A DNA stretch of 64,000 nucleotides from Akkermansia sp. (GTDB lineage Bacteria > Verrucomicrobiota > Verrucomicrobiia > Verrucomicrobiales > Akkermansiaceae), in the NCBI GenBank assembly GCA_017517805.1, contig JAFWYD010000072.1:1-64000 (forward strand), given 5' to 3'. The notes under the pieces are model-generated. The model did not search any database, was not told where the DNA came from, and saw only the letters and a program-made list of their open reading frames with translations. Made by a program: the position numbers and the translations under genes. Positions 23,779 to 33,179 of the stretch are shown piece after piece. Numbering within the stretch: the first letter of the stretch is position 1; each line of letters opens with the position of its first letter.

Positions 23779-24411
23779 ATGGTAACCCCCGGATTTCTGC
23801 CACGGACCCTGCGGGGAGTCGGCGGCGTGAGATTAATCAATATGCCGGGTGTCATATACCCGGAAGAGGTGCTCCATGGTCCCAGGGGGGCTGTTACAGG
23901 CAGCGGAAAAGCGCATGATAAGATACCACGCTGGGGGGTGACTTCGCGGCAGGCGGCAGAGATGCTGGGTGTGACGGTGCGCTCCGCGCGGGCTATCCTG
24001 AGTCGCAGTAACTCAAAGTGCCAGTTGGTAGCTCTGCCTGGTGAGGTTGCTTGCATGTATTGGGACAGGCGGGCCGTGGCGAGACTGGTAGCAAAGCGTC
24101 TGCCTCTGGTTCGGAAGGTGCCGGAGAAGCTATGCCCAGCAAGGGAGGCATGCTATATTCTTCTGATATCGCGCAGCACGTTATACCGCTATGTGAGACG
24201 CGGTTTGCTGAAGGAGTACCGCATGAGGCATGCAACTGAGACCGGGGTGCGCGTGGTTACCTATTATTTGCGTGCCGAAGTCCGGAAACTGAGTGCGCGG
24301 AAAAATGCCATACGTGCTCGTGTGGAAGGCTTGCATAAAAACCGGCTGCAGAGTGAGTGGCAGGAGCAGAGGGGTCGGCTGCAGGCTGATCATCACCAAC
24401 CTAATAGCTAG
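23779..24411 (+). CDS. Orphan helix-turn-helix DNA-binding protein
   Basis: This 210-residue basic protein has two excisionase/MerR-like helix-turn-helix segments: 'TSRQAAEMLGVTVRSARAIL' (~55-74) and 'AREACYILLISRSTLYRYVR' (~117-136). The second is followed by a basic wing-like 'RGLLKEYRM'. The start is supported by an AGGGGGAG ribosome site about 6 nt upstream, one of the few clear Shine-Dalgarno sites in the window. The function is unknown; a transcription factor or element-borne regulator is likely. It precedes poxB by 45 bp and could control it. Confidence 0.7.
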   Translation: MVTPGFLPRTLRGVGGVRLINMPGVIYPEEVLHGPRGAVTGSGKAHDKIPRWGVTSRQAAEMLGVTVRSARAILSRSNSKCQLVALPGEVACMYWDRRAVARLVAKRLPLVRKVPEKLCPAREACYILLISRSTLYRYVRRGLLKEYRMRHATETGVRVVTYYLRAEVRKLSARKNAIRARVEGLHKNRLQSEWQEQRGRLQADHHQPNS

Positions 24412-24456
24412 AGAGATAGATTGCAATAAGGCGCTATTGTGCGGAAAATGCACAGC

Positions 24457-26193
24457 ATGCAGAGAACGGTTTCGGATCAGGTAGTAGATATGCTGGTGGC
24501 CGCCGGTGTGCGGCGGATATATGGAATGGCAGGGGATGCCTTGCACCCCTTCATGGAAGCGTTGCAGCGCGATACCCGCATTCGCTGGGTGCATGTGCGG
24601 CATGAGGAGACAGCGGCATTTGCGGCCAGCGCAGAAGCTCAGCTCACAGGCGAACTGGCGGTCTGCTGCGGCAGTTGCGGGCCTGGCAATATGCATCTGA
24701 TCAATGGACTGTATGATGCCAGCCGGAGCGGGGCTCCGGTGCTGGCGCTTGCGGCACATCTGCCTACACTACAGATAGGAACGCATTATATACACGAGAC
24801 GCACCCCACATTCTTTTTCCGGGAATGTGCGGCGTATTGCGAACTGGTGAGCCGCCCCCGGCAGATGCCGGCGGTGCTGGCAGAAGCCATCCGCACGGCC
24901 CGGGCAAGGCGGGGTGTGGGCATGGTGGTGCTACCGGGGGATGTGGCAGCCATGCCGGGTGTGCAGGAGGCTGAGGTCGCGGTTGTGCACGCTTCAGAGG
25001 ATTCAAGTCTGCACGCCCCGGAATCGGTGTTGCAGCGCATGGCTGGTATGCTGAATGGCACTCCCCGCATCGCTTTCCTCTGCGGAATCGGTTGTGCCGG
25101 GGCTGAGCAGGATATTGTGGCATTGTCCCGGCGCTTGCAGGCTCCTGTGGCTTATACACTGCGCGCCAAGGAATTGCTGGAAAAGGATAACCCGAATGCG
25201 GTGGGGATGACCGGAATGCTCGGCTGGGGCGCAGCTGTGCATGCGGTGCTGGAGTGCGATGTGCTGGTGATGTGGGGGACGGATTTTCCCTATTCCGATT
25301 TTCTGCCCCGGCGTGGGCGTGTGATTCAGGTGGATACGGATGCTGCAGCGTTGGGGCGGCGGGTGCCGCTGGCGTTGGCGGTGCAGGCCGATGCCGGCGT
25401 GGTTGCCCGGGCTATGCTTTCGATGGTGCAGCCTAACCGCTCTGATGAGTTTTTGCGTGCCATGCGCACCTTTCATGCCCGCGAGGTGGCTGGTATCAGC
25501 GCACCTTTGCGTGTGGTGGATGCTGATGCACCCTTGCGCCCGGAGCTGCTGACCCGCGTGGTGAGCGACCACGCTGAGCCGGATGCCATTTTTACGGTGG
25601 ATACAGGCACGCCGGATATCTGGTGCGCGCGGTATCTGCAGGCACTTGGGACCCGCCGCATCCTGGGGTCATTCAATCATGGGGCCATGGGGTGCGCCCT
25701 CGCCATGGGGGTGGGAGCCAAGGCTCTGTATCCGCAGCGTCAGGTCATTGTGCTTTGCGGGGATGGCGGCATTTCCATGCTGGCTGGAGATCTGCTGACC
25801 CTGCTGCAGGAGAAACTGGCGGTCAAGGTTCTGGTGTACAATAATTCAGAATTGGATTACATCGCCCTGGAGCAGATGAGGGCGGGCATGAGTCAGCCCG
25901 TGGGTACTGCCCTGCACAACACAAACTTTGCCGCTGTGGCTGGTGCCATGGGGCTGCGTACCTGGCGAGTCAGCACGGTGAGCGAGCTGATTCCTGCGGT
26001 CAAGGAATGGCTCGCGGCAGATGGACCAGCCTTGCTCGATGCTGCGGTAGACCGCCATGCCCTGCCTTTGCCGCCTCCCCTCACCTTCATGCAGGGGCTG
26101 GGATATTGCAAAGGGCTGGGCGAGCAATCTGCCCATGCTGCGTTGGATACTGTGAAGAGACTCCTTTTTGGAAATCGCCACTTTTTCAGTTGA
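24457..26193 (+). CDS. poxB: Pyruvate:quinone oxidoreductase (pyruvate oxidase), ThDP-dependent
   Basis: This 578-residue enzyme should convert pyruvate to acetate and CO2, passing electrons to quinone at the membrane. The N-terminal ThDP-pyrimidine domain matches PoxB closely ('RHEETAAFAASAEAQLTGEL', 'CGSCGPGNMHLINGLYDASR', 'ETHPTFFFREC'). A central FAD-binding domain follows, and then the ThDP-PP domain with the GDG...NN motif ('LCGDGGISML' to 'VYNNSELDY'). It ends in a tail that could act as the lipid-binding peptide. Frames open at 24439 (GTG) and 24448, but the ATG at 24457 aligns with the PoxB start and has a GGAAA 9 nt upstream. Confidence 0.92.
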   Translation: MQRTVSDQVVDMLVAAGVRRIYGMAGDALHPFMEALQRDTRIRWVHVRHEETAAFAASAEAQLTGELAVCCGSCGPGNMHLINGLYDASRSGAPVLALAAHLPTLQIGTHYIHETHPTFFFRECAAYCELVSRPRQMPAVLAEAIRTARARRGVGMVVLPGDVAAMPGVQEAEVAVVHASEDSSLHAPESVLQRMAGMLNGTPRIAFLCGIGCAGAEQDIVALSRRLQAPVAYTLRAKELLEKDNPNAVGMTGMLGWGAAVHAVLECDVLVMWGTDFPYSDFLPRRGRVIQVDTDAAALGRRVPLALAVQADAGVVARAMLSMVQPNRSDEFLRAMRTFHAREVAGISAPLRVVDADAPLRPELLTRVVSDHAEPDAIFTVDTGTPDIWCARYLQALGTRRILGSFNHGAMGCALAMGVGAKALYPQRQVIVLCGDGGISMLAGDLLTLLQEKLAVKVLVYNNSELDYIALEQMRAGMSQPVGTALHNTNFAAVAGAMGLRTWRVSTVSELIPAVKEWLAADGPALLDAAVDRHALPLPPPLTFMQGLGYCKGLGEQSAHAALDTVKRLLFGNRHFFS

Positions 26194-26229
26194 GCGTCGT
26201 TCCTTACACGGTACTAATGGGAAGTCCGC

Positions 26230-26736
26230 TTATATGTATTTCCTCTCGCGGAACAAGTGCGCGCGCACCGGGTCGGCAGCGGCCAGGTGGGTGTAGCCTA
26301 TGGCCAGGGCATCGGCTGCATCCGGTGCCGGGGTTTCGGTGAGGGAGAGCAGGGCGCGCATCATGAAGGCGACCTGTTGCTTTCCGGCCCCACCTCGGCC
26401 TACGGTAGCCAGTTTCACGCAGGTGGGCGGGTATTCCATGATACGCAGCCCGTAGCGGGCGGCGGCCAGCACGCTGGCTCCCCGGGCTGAGCCCATGGTG
26501 ATGGCCGTGCGGTGGCTCTGCACGTAGATGATGCCCTCGATGGCGAGTTCATCCGGGTGCCATTTCTCGATGAGCTGGCAGATATGCTCGTGTATCGCCA
26601 GCAGACACTGGCTCTGGCTGAGTTTTGCCGGCAGGGAAAGCGTGCCGTATTCCAGAGCGCGGGGTGCGCGGAAATCTCCCTCGATGACCGCGTACCCCGT
26701 GTTGCGGATTGCCGGGTCTATGCTGACGACTCGCAT
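26230..26736 (-). CDS. ruvC: Holliday junction resolvase RuvC
   Basis: This 168-residue RNase H-fold nuclease cuts four-way DNA junctions made by RuvAB. The four acidic catalytic residues are present: D7 ('SIDPAIRNTGYAVI'), E67 ('LAIEGI'), D139 and D142 ('PDAADALAIGYTH'). Length is normal. It starts 15 bp after the DEAD-box helicase stop and may be co-transcribed with it. ruvA lies 20 kb away, and ruvB is not in the window. Confidence 0.95.
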   Translation of the reverse strand: MRVVSIDPAIRNTGYAVIEGDFRAPRALEYGTLSLPAKLSQSQCLLAIHEHICQLIEKWHPDELAIEGIIYVQSHRTAITMGSARGASVLAAARYGLRIMEYPPTCVKLATVGRGGAGKQQVAFMMRALLSLTETPAPDAADALAIGYTHLAAADPVRAHLFRERKYI

Positions 26737-26751
26737 GAAGTGACTGAGCCC

Positions 26752-27954
<1,203 letters not shown>

Positions 27955-28003
27955 CTTGGTATCCGTTGTCGTTGGTTGTGTAAAACTGGTGTCGTCTGCT
28001 GCT

Positions 28004-28630
28004 TCAGCAGATGTAGGGGTTGTTCAGTTGCTCCTCGCCGATGGTGGTGGAGGGACCATGCCCGCTGTTCACGGTCGTGTGCGGGGGCAGGGGCATCAGA
28101 TGCTCGCGTATGCCTCGCACCAGGGTACTCATGCTGCCTCCGGGAAAATCGGTGCGCCCCACGCTGCCCGCAAACAGGATGTCGCCCACAAAAAGCTCGT
28201 TTTCCCCCGGCAGGTAATAGGCTGCTCCATCCAGCGCATGACCGGCTATGGGGAAAATCTCCCACTCGAGGCCGCCCCAGTCTGCCTTGCGCGGGGTATT
28301 CCCCAGTACATCGTCCACGGTGTAGGGCTGCACGGGCGGCAGCCCCCAGCTGGCGGCAGCCAGTTCCAGGGTCAGGTCCTTGCTGTAAGCGGCCACGGCG
28401 TGAATCATGCAGCCTGTGCGGCGCTGGAGTTCCGCAGCTCCTTCCACATGGTCGAAATGCTGGTGGGTGAGCAGGAGGTGTTTCACCTGGGCGCCTGCCG
28501 GGAGTTTCCGGGCCACCCAGTCAGCTATCCCCAGGGGGGCATCCACCACCACATAGCCATCATTGGCTTCAATCAGGTAGCCATTGCACCCGACGCTGCC
28601 TCCGGTATAGACCTGAATTATTCTGCTCAC
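28004..28630 (-). CDS. MBL-fold metallo-hydrolase (glyoxalase II-like)
   Basis: This 208-residue metallo-beta-lactamase-fold protein has the metal motif THQHFDH (H56, H58, D60, H61), further ligands in 'PIAGHALDG', 'FVGDILFAG' and 'NSGHGPST', and ends shortly after. This pattern fits small thioester or glyoxalase II-like hydrolases. The substrate is unknown. The start is a GTG lying 6 nt after a perfect TATAAT, so the mRNA should be leaderless. Confidence 0.88.
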   Translation of the reverse strand: MSRIIQVYTGGSVGCNGYLIEANDGYVVVDAPLGIADWVARKLPAGAQVKHLLLTHQHFDHVEGAAELQRRTGCMIHAVAAYSKDLTLELAAASWGLPPVQPYTVDDVLGNTPRKADWGGLEWEIFPIAGHALDGAAYYLPGENELFVGDILFAGSVGRTDFPGGSMSTLVRGIREHLMPLPPHTTVNSGHGPSTTIGEEQLNNPYIC

Positions 28631-28636
28631 GCGCGC

Positions 28637-28642
28637 ATTATA
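28637..28642 (-). promoter_or_regulatory. -10 box of the MBL hydrolase gene
   Basis: A perfect TATAAT lies 6 nt before the GTG start. The -35 region is poor (TCGCCA at 17 bp). Confidence 0.6.
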
Positions 28643-28700
28643 ACTGCTTTCCGGCTACTTGGCGAGCCGAAAGTGAGGCAGTACACCGGCATGAATACGC

Positions 28701-29078
28701 CTAGGCGTGCAACGCCACGATTACCCAACCCAGAATAAAGCCGCAGGCGGAGTAGGCCAGCAGGGCATAAAACGCCGCCAGACAAGTGCGCAACCAGCCC
28801 AGCATCTGGCAGACACGCGATACAGCCATGCTGCACAGCAGGATGCCGATGACCAGGAAACCAGCCGACATGAGCCAACCGGCACCCAGCATTTGTGCCG
28901 CAAAGTTGCTCAGCATTGCCAGTACGGATACCAGCACCAGATTGAGCAGACCGCATACCATGGCTTCTTTCTTGCGCCATAAGTTATCGGCCAGGAAAAA
29001 TGCCAGCGCAAACAGCGCCCACATGAGCACACAGTAGAGCATGACAAACCAGATTTCAGGATGGAACAGAGGCATCAT
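28701..29078 (-). CDS. Hypothetical membrane protein
   Basis: This 125-residue protein consists of four hydrophobic spans (about 9-28, 38-58, 66-84 and 98-120) joined by short loops, so it is a small inner-membrane protein. The family is not recognised. Two adjacent ATGs (29078 and 29075) could start it. Confidence 0.6.
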   Translation of the reverse strand: MMPLFHPEIWFVMLYCVLMWALFALAFFLADNLWRKKEAMVCGLLNLVLVSVLAMLSNFAAQMLGAGWLMSAGFLVIGILLCSMAVSRVCQMLGWLRTCLAAFYALLAYSACGFILGWVIVALHA

Positions 29079-29136
29079 AGCAGAGAAGTGGATGCTCTGC
29101 CCGGGGTGATGGTGCAGTAATTGTTGGCGGTATTAT

Positions 29137-29165
29137 TTGCCTGATTGCGCCCATTGTGCTAAGAA
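29137..29165 (+). promoter_or_regulatory. Promoter of the small two-TM protein gene
   Basis: TTGCCT (29137-29142), a 17-bp spacer, then TAAGAA (29160-29165), 7 nt before the ATG at 29173. Confidence 0.5.
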
Positions 29166-29172
29166 TTGCCAG

Positions 29173-29442
29173 ATGAAGGCGAACGAGGCAGAGATTCAGA
29201 AGATTCTGGAGCAATTGCTTGAAATCCAGAAAAAGGCCGACCCTGAGCTCACCAACAGGATGCAGAGGACTCTGTGTCATTGGCTTCTGGTCACACAGGT
29301 CATGGTGCTGGTGACGGCACTTGGAACGGCTGTCGGCGGATTATTCAAGGAATCCTTCCCATGGCCGGGAACCCTGGTGGGGCTGGTGGTGGGCTGGCCG
29401 GTGGCCCAGGTGTATGTTTATTTCCTGAAGCGAAAGAGATGA
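29173..29442 (+). CDS. Hypothetical small two-TM protein
   Basis: This 89-residue protein has a charged helical N-terminus ('NEAEIQKILEQLLEIQKKAD') followed by two membrane spans (about 36-56 and 61-82) and a KRKR end. The family is not recognised. The frame is open 12 codons further upstream, but that part overlaps the promoter, so I chose the ATG at 29173. Confidence 0.58.
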   Translation: MKANEAEIQKILEQLLEIQKKADPELTNRMQRTLCHWLLVTQVMVLVTALGTAVGGLFKESFPWPGTLVGLVVGWPVAQVYVYFLKRKR

Positions 29443-29452
29443 CTCCGGTCAA

Positions 29453-29887
29453 TCAGCGGCGCAGTCGCTGCACGCTGAGTCCATAGACGGTGTCGCGGAA
29501 GATTTCGAGCGTTTCGCCGTTTCGGCTCTGCGTGGTGATGATGGCGAAGCTGCCATCCATACTCACCTGGATGATATCTGCCCGAGGCAGCAGTAGTTCC
29601 TTGATGGCAGATTCGGGGGTGCCGTTTTCGCTGGGAGTGGTGAGCACCTGCACCAGTTTCTCCACCGTGGCTTCATGCCCGGCCTGTTGCAATAAATCGC
29701 TCAGGGCCGCCGCCATGCATTCCAGCACGGCACCATTCCGCTCCCGGTGGCCGACCAGTTCTGTCTCCAGTCGCCAGAGTGTCTCATTATCCAGCGTGAC
29801 CCGCTGCAGCGTAGGCAGACCATCATCTGCCAGAAGGCTGGGGATACCGGCGAAAACGAACAGGAGGCTTTGGATGCGCTTTTTCAT
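29453..29887 (-). CDS. Hypothetical exported protein
   Basis: This 144-residue protein has a signal peptide ([22 protein letters not shown]) and a small mixed domain ending in a beta-rich part ('[22 protein letters not shown]'). The family is not recognised. The frame is open 14 codons upstream, but the signal peptide and the promoter (29901-29929) fix the ATG at 29887. It is divergent from the Xer recombinase gene. Confidence 0.62.
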   Translation of the reverse strand: MKKRIQSLLFVFAGIPSLLADDGLPTLQRVTLDNETLWRLETELVGHRERNGAVLECMAAALSDLLQQAGHEATVEKLVQVLTTPSENGTPESAIKELLLPRADIIQVSMDGSFAIITTQSRNGETLEIFRDTVYGLSVQRLRR

Positions 29888-29900
29888 GAAGACTGCACCC

Positions 29901-29929
29901 ATACTGCCAGAGCCAGCCGTGACTGTCAA
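29901..29929 (-). promoter_or_regulatory. Promoter of the small exported protein gene
   Basis: TTGACA (29924-29929), a 17-bp spacer, then CAGTAT (29901-29906), 13 nt before the ATG. Confidence 0.58.
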
Positions 29930-29942
29930 TGCAATTCTGCGC

Positions 29943-29971
29943 TTGTTTCACCAGCGTAAATATGCTACAAC
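29943..29971 (+). promoter_or_regulatory. Promoter of the Xer recombinase gene
   Basis: TTGTTT (29943-29948), a 17-bp spacer, then TACAAC (29966-29971), 7 nt before the GTG at 29979. It is divergent from the promoter at 29901-29929. Confidence 0.5.
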
Positions 29972-29978
29972 CACACTC

Positions 29979-30908
29979 GTGCACGACCCATCCTCAGCAG
30001 AGCTTGGCCCCCTGGTGTTCCGCTTTCTGGAGTACCTGGAGAAGGAGCGCAACGCCTCCCCCCGCACGGTGGAGGCATACCACCGTTCTCTGCAGTTATT
30101 CCGCCGCTGGGCAGGTGAGGGGTTTGAGGCATGGGAGAGTTGCAGCAGCGAGTTGTTCCGCGCCTGGCTCTACGAGGCGCTGAATGAGGAGCTCAAACCT
30201 GCGACGATACGTTTGCGTTTTGCTGCGTTGCGGTCGTTTTACGAGTACCTGATGCGCCGTGAGGGACTTCAGGCAACCCCGCTGGCAGAGGTGAGCCTGC
30301 CGCGTGCCAGGCAGAGCCTCCCCGTGCATCTTTCGCTGCGGCAGATGGAGGAGCTTCTTGCGCTGCCGCTGCGTATACCGGCAGATAAGAAGAGCCCGGC
30401 ATGGTTGCCGCACCGCGATGTTGCCATCCTGGAGTTGTTTTATTCCTGCGGGATGCGCCTGAGCGAACTGGTCGCGCTCAATGCCGATTCTCTGCGACCG
30501 GGGGAAAACTGTATCCGGGTGCTGGGCAAGGGTCGCAAGGTGCGCCTGGTCCCGGTGGGGGATTATGCCCGCGAAGCTGTGGAGCGGTATCGCGAGCTTT
30601 CCGGGGTGCAGGGTAGTGAGCCTCTCTTCATCAGCCGACTGGGGCGCCGCATGAGTTGCCGCAGCGTGCAGCTCATGCTCGATAAATACCTGCGCTGTTC
30701 AGAGCTGCCATTCCACATCTCCCCGCACAAGCTGCGCCACACTTTTGCTACCCATATGCTCGATGCCGGGGCTGACCTCCGCGCTGTGCAGGAGCTCCTG
30801 GGGCATAGCTCGCTGGCCACGACGCAGATTTATACGCATGTGACCAAGACCCGCATGCAGCAGGTGTACCGCCAGGCTCATCCCCGGGCTGGCTGGGATG
30901 AATCCTGA
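29979..30908 (+). CDS. Tyrosine recombinase XerC/XerD
   Basis: This 309-residue recombinase has an N-terminal SAM-like core-binding domain and the catalytic set of the family: R in '[12 protein letters not shown]', K in '[10 protein letters not shown]', H-x-x-R in '[15 protein letters not shown]', H in '[10 protein letters not shown]' and the nucleophile Y in 'IYTHV'. The length matches XerC/D (~300), which resolve chromosome dimers at dif; there is no sign of a phage or integron context. The frame is open far upstream (to 29490), but that part is antisense to another gene. The GTG at 29979 fits family length and promoter position. Confidence 0.9.
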   Translation: MHDPSSAELGPLVFRFLEYLEKERNASPRTVEAYHRSLQLFRRWAGEGFEAWESCSSELFRAWLYEALNEELKPATIRLRFAALRSFYEYLMRREGLQATPLAEVSLPRARQSLPVHLSLRQMEELLALPLRIPADKKSPAWLPHRDVAILELFYSCGMRLSELVALNADSLRPGENCIRVLGKGRKVRLVPVGDYAREAVERYRELSGVQGSEPLFISRLGRRMSCRSVQLMLDKYLRCSELPFHISPHKLRHTFATHMLDAGADLRAVQELLGHSSLATTQIYTHVTKTRMQQVYRQAHPRAGWDES

Positions 30909-30910
30909 TT

Positions 30911-31810
30911 TTATTGCTCTCCTGGTGCCTGCAGCATCGCCTGAATGCCGGTGGTGGGGAAGCGCAGGTCATTGCGGGCAAAAGGGCGAAGGAATTTCAT
31001 GGCACGCTCGCGAGACCCGAACAATTGCTCCAGACTCAGGCGCTCAGCCTCGGGGACTTCCAGCTTATTCTGCAATACCACCAGCAGGCACCGCAGGGAG
31101 GGGGAGCGGTGCCGCTCCTCTTCATATAATTTTCGCCCCAGTTCCCATGCTTCCTGCTCGCGCCCGCGGATGCGGCACAGATTGTAAAATACCCAGCGCA
31201 GGTGCATGGGCGAGGCTCCCAGCTCCACTGCCCGGCGATAATCTTCTACCGCGCGGCTGAAGTTGGTGCGCCTGGCCAGGTCTTCATCGAATGCTCCCAG
31301 TTGGAGCCAGAGCAGGGCACTCTGCGGGTTATTGGCGATTCCCTCTTGGAGAAATTGCTCGGCTGCATCCAGGTACATGCGGCTTTCCACCGCTTTGCGG
31401 TGTGTATCCCAATCGGGCTGCGCATGAACCCAGGCGACTGCGTTCTTGGCCATGTCGCGCGAGGCTCGCGCCCAGTAATTCACGCGCCGCGGGCAAAGGG
31501 TGGTAATTTGTTCCCAGCGCTGGCGAGCCCGGGGCCAGTCCTGTTGCAACCAGGCATTTGTGGCATCCACGCAGAGCATTTCTGCGGCAAAAGTGCGCAG
31601 GCCCCCCAGCGCGAATACAGCCAGTTTCTGGCTCAGGGCATCTGTCTGCTTGTAATCGGGCGGGGGAAGCTGCAAACCGGCGCTGCGCTCCTGCGCCTGC
31701 AGATACCCCCGCAGCGGTTGAAGGAGCAGCCCGGCGGCTGCCAGCAACACTAGCGCCCCTCCGGTGCAGAGTGCCTTCTGCCACACGAATCTGCCGCTCA
31801 CCGGTTTCAT
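30911..31810 (-). CDS. Hypothetical membrane-anchored TPR-like protein
   Basis: This 299-residue protein has one N-terminal membrane span (about 13-28, 'ALCTGGALVLLAAAGLLL') and a helical body with TPR-like pairs ('ARQRWEQITTLCPRRVNYWARAS', 'AEQFLQEGIANNPQSALLWLQLG', 'AVEDYRRAVELGASPMHLRW'). TPR repeats hold other proteins. It starts inside the panE stop (ATGA overlap at 31807-31810), so it is translationally coupled to panE, though no functional link is obvious. Confidence 0.7.
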   Translation of the reverse strand: MKPVSGRFVWQKALCTGGALVLLAAAGLLLQPLRGYLQAQERSAGLQLPPPDYKQTDALSQKLAVFALGGLRTFAAEMLCVDATNAWLQQDWPRARQRWEQITTLCPRRVNYWARASRDMAKNAVAWVHAQPDWDTHRKAVESRMYLDAAEQFLQEGIANNPQSALLWLQLGAFDEDLARRTNFSRAVEDYRRAVELGASPMHLRWVFYNLCRIRGREQEAWELGRKLYEEERHRSPSLRCLLVVLQNKLEVPEAERLSLEQLFGSRERAMKFLRPFARNDLRFPTTGIQAMLQAPGEQ

Positions 31811-32724
31811 GCACGATTTAATCTTGCGCGAATATCTGCCGCCAGTTCAGACCAGTATGGCACCGGTACTCCTGCTTCCTGTGCACGCGCCAGCGTGCTG
31901 CCCCAGATAGCATCGTACTCTACTGCTCGCCCGCGCAGGTAATCCACCGCACTACTCGGGATGAATTCGCCCATGATACGCGTGCGCTCCATCTGGCGGT
32001 GTACGATATCCATCGGCAGCGGGAATCCACGCTTCTCAGCCACGGCGCAGACTTCTTCCATAATGCAGCGGGCGCGTTCATCCTGCCCGGGCATCGTGAA
32101 GAGCTTGCGCACGCTGATGCCGCCGTGTGCCACGCACAATCCATTGAACGGGATGTTCCATGTCAACTTGCACCATTGAATCTGCTCCGCGTGGTCATAG
32201 GCACTCGTGATAATCCCGGCCTTCTCAAACAGGGTTGCAAATTCCTTTGCCCGGAGACTGCCGACTGGCGAACTGACAAAGGGGGCAAACTGGATATCAC
32301 CACCCTCCAGATGGCGAATTTCGCCGGGGGTATCCATCATGCAGCACACAAAGCAGAGGCCGATGTAGATTCGCTCTGCTGCCACATAGGCCGAAATGGC
32401 TTCGGCGTTGCCCATGCCGTTCTGAAAGGTCAGCACTTCGGTATTCTCATTCAACAGAGCCGGAAGACTGGCTCCGAGCTGGTCGTTGCAGGTTGTTTTC
32501 CAGCATACGACCACCAGATCCACCGGGCCGCATTCTGCTGAGCTTTGGCAGACCTGCACCTGCGGCAGGTGAATATCGCCATGCACACTCTGCACATGCA
32601 GCCCTTTTGTGCGTAGTGGTTCGCATACTGAGCGCCCGATGAAACATACGTCGTTTCCGGCCTCGGCAAGCCGTGCTCCATAGTAGCATCCCAGCGCGCC
32701 TGCTCCTAAAATGGCAATTTTCAT
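31807..32724 (-). CDS. Ketopantoate reductase family protein (ApbA/PanE)
   Basis: This 305-residue protein should reduce 2-dehydropantoate to pantoate with NADPH for coenzyme A synthesis, though the family has other members. It has the Rossmann motif GxGxxG (AILGAGALGCYYGARLAEAG), the 'VVVCWKTTCND' region, the 'LTFQNGMGN' strand, the conserved lysine in 'WCKLTWNIPFNGL', and E and S residues near 'EFIPSSAVDY'. The frame opens 26 codons upstream, but the glycine motif and promoter fix the ATG at 32724. Confidence 0.85.
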   Translation of the reverse strand: MKIAILGAGALGCYYGARLAEAGNDVCFIGRSVCEPLRTKGLHVQSVHGDIHLPQVQVCQSSAECGPVDLVVVCWKTTCNDQLGASLPALLNENTEVLTFQNGMGNAEAISAYVAAERIYIGLCFVCCMMDTPGEIRHLEGGDIQFAPFVSSPVGSLRAKEFATLFEKAGIITSAYDHAEQIQWCKLTWNIPFNGLCVAHGGISVRKLFTMPGQDERARCIMEEVCAVAEKRGFPLPMDIVHRQMERTRIMGEFIPSSAVDYLRGRAVEYDAIWGSTLARAQEAGVPVPYWSELAADIRARLNRA

Positions 32725-32731
32725 GCCCTCT

Positions 32732-32760
32732 AGACTAGCATTTGTGCGCCATTCTGGCAA
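32732..32760 (-). promoter_or_regulatory. panE-family gene promoter
   Basis: TTGCCA (32755-32760), a 17-bp spacer, then TAGTCT (32732-32737), 7 nt before the ATG. Confidence 0.62.
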
Positions 32761-32788
32761 CAAAAAAGCCCGTACACACACTTTTGCC

Positions 32789-32817
32789 TTGCATTCTACC
32801 ACTAAAAGCTGTATTTA
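32789..32817 (+). promoter_or_regulatory. Promoter of the small basic protein gene
   Basis: TTGCAT (32789-32794), a 17-bp spacer, then TATTTA (32812-32817). The leader is about 59 nt. Confidence 0.5.
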
Positions 32818-32882
32818 GAAGTCGCTTATATCAACCCGGGCGGGTCCGTTTACCTGCCCTACAAACATCAATCAGTACCACC

Positions 32883-33014
32883 ATGGGTCAACAACATCGT
32901 AAGGAGACGAAGCGCCGCCGTCGCACCGCCTACATCAAGCGCCAGAAGGAAATCGCCAAGAACAGCAAGAACACCACACCTGTTCAGATGGCCAAGAAGA
33001 TTTCCAAGGACTGA
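32883..33014 (+). CDS. Small highly basic protein (43 aa)
   Basis: The 43-residue product is dominated by Lys and Arg, with a core KRRRRTAYIKRQKE, and has few hydrophobic residues, so it probably binds RNA or DNA; a ribosome-associated role is possible. The ATG at 32883 starts a short frame ending at 33014. It has its own promoter and a clear terminator, which is good evidence of a real gene despite its size. The family is not recognised. Confidence 0.75.
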   Translation: MGQQHRKETKRRRRTAYIKRQKEIAKNSKNTTPVQMAKKISKD

Positions 33015-33044
33015 TTCGGTCTCCATCATATTGAACTTTAGAAT

Positions 33045-33087
33045 AAGGCATGCTCCCGGTCAGGGTGCATGCTTTGTTCTTTTTTCA
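33045..33087 (+). terminator. Intrinsic terminator of the small basic protein gene
   Basis: A GCATGC/GCATGC stem (48-53/67-72 within 33000-33100), extended inwards by CCC/GGG, closes a 5-nt loop. It is followed by TGTTCTTTTTTC. Confidence 0.78.
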
Positions 33088-33140
33088 TCATCGGTGCATG
33101 CGTCTGCGACCCTAATTGAGTCAGCAGGAAAAGATTTGCC

Positions 33141-33168
33141 TTGCATGCAGTAGGATTTCTGCCATAAT
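33141..33168 (+). promoter_or_regulatory. sufT promoter
   Basis: TTGCAT (33141-33146), a 16-bp spacer, then CATAAT (33163-33168), 11 nt before the ATG. Confidence 0.58.
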
Positions 33169-33179
33169 CTCCGCGCACC

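Noticed and set aside
29490..29978. 163-codon N-terminal extension of the Xer recombinase
   Set aside because: The extension is antisense to the small exported protein gene, lacks family similarity, and the promoter lies just before the GTG at 29979.
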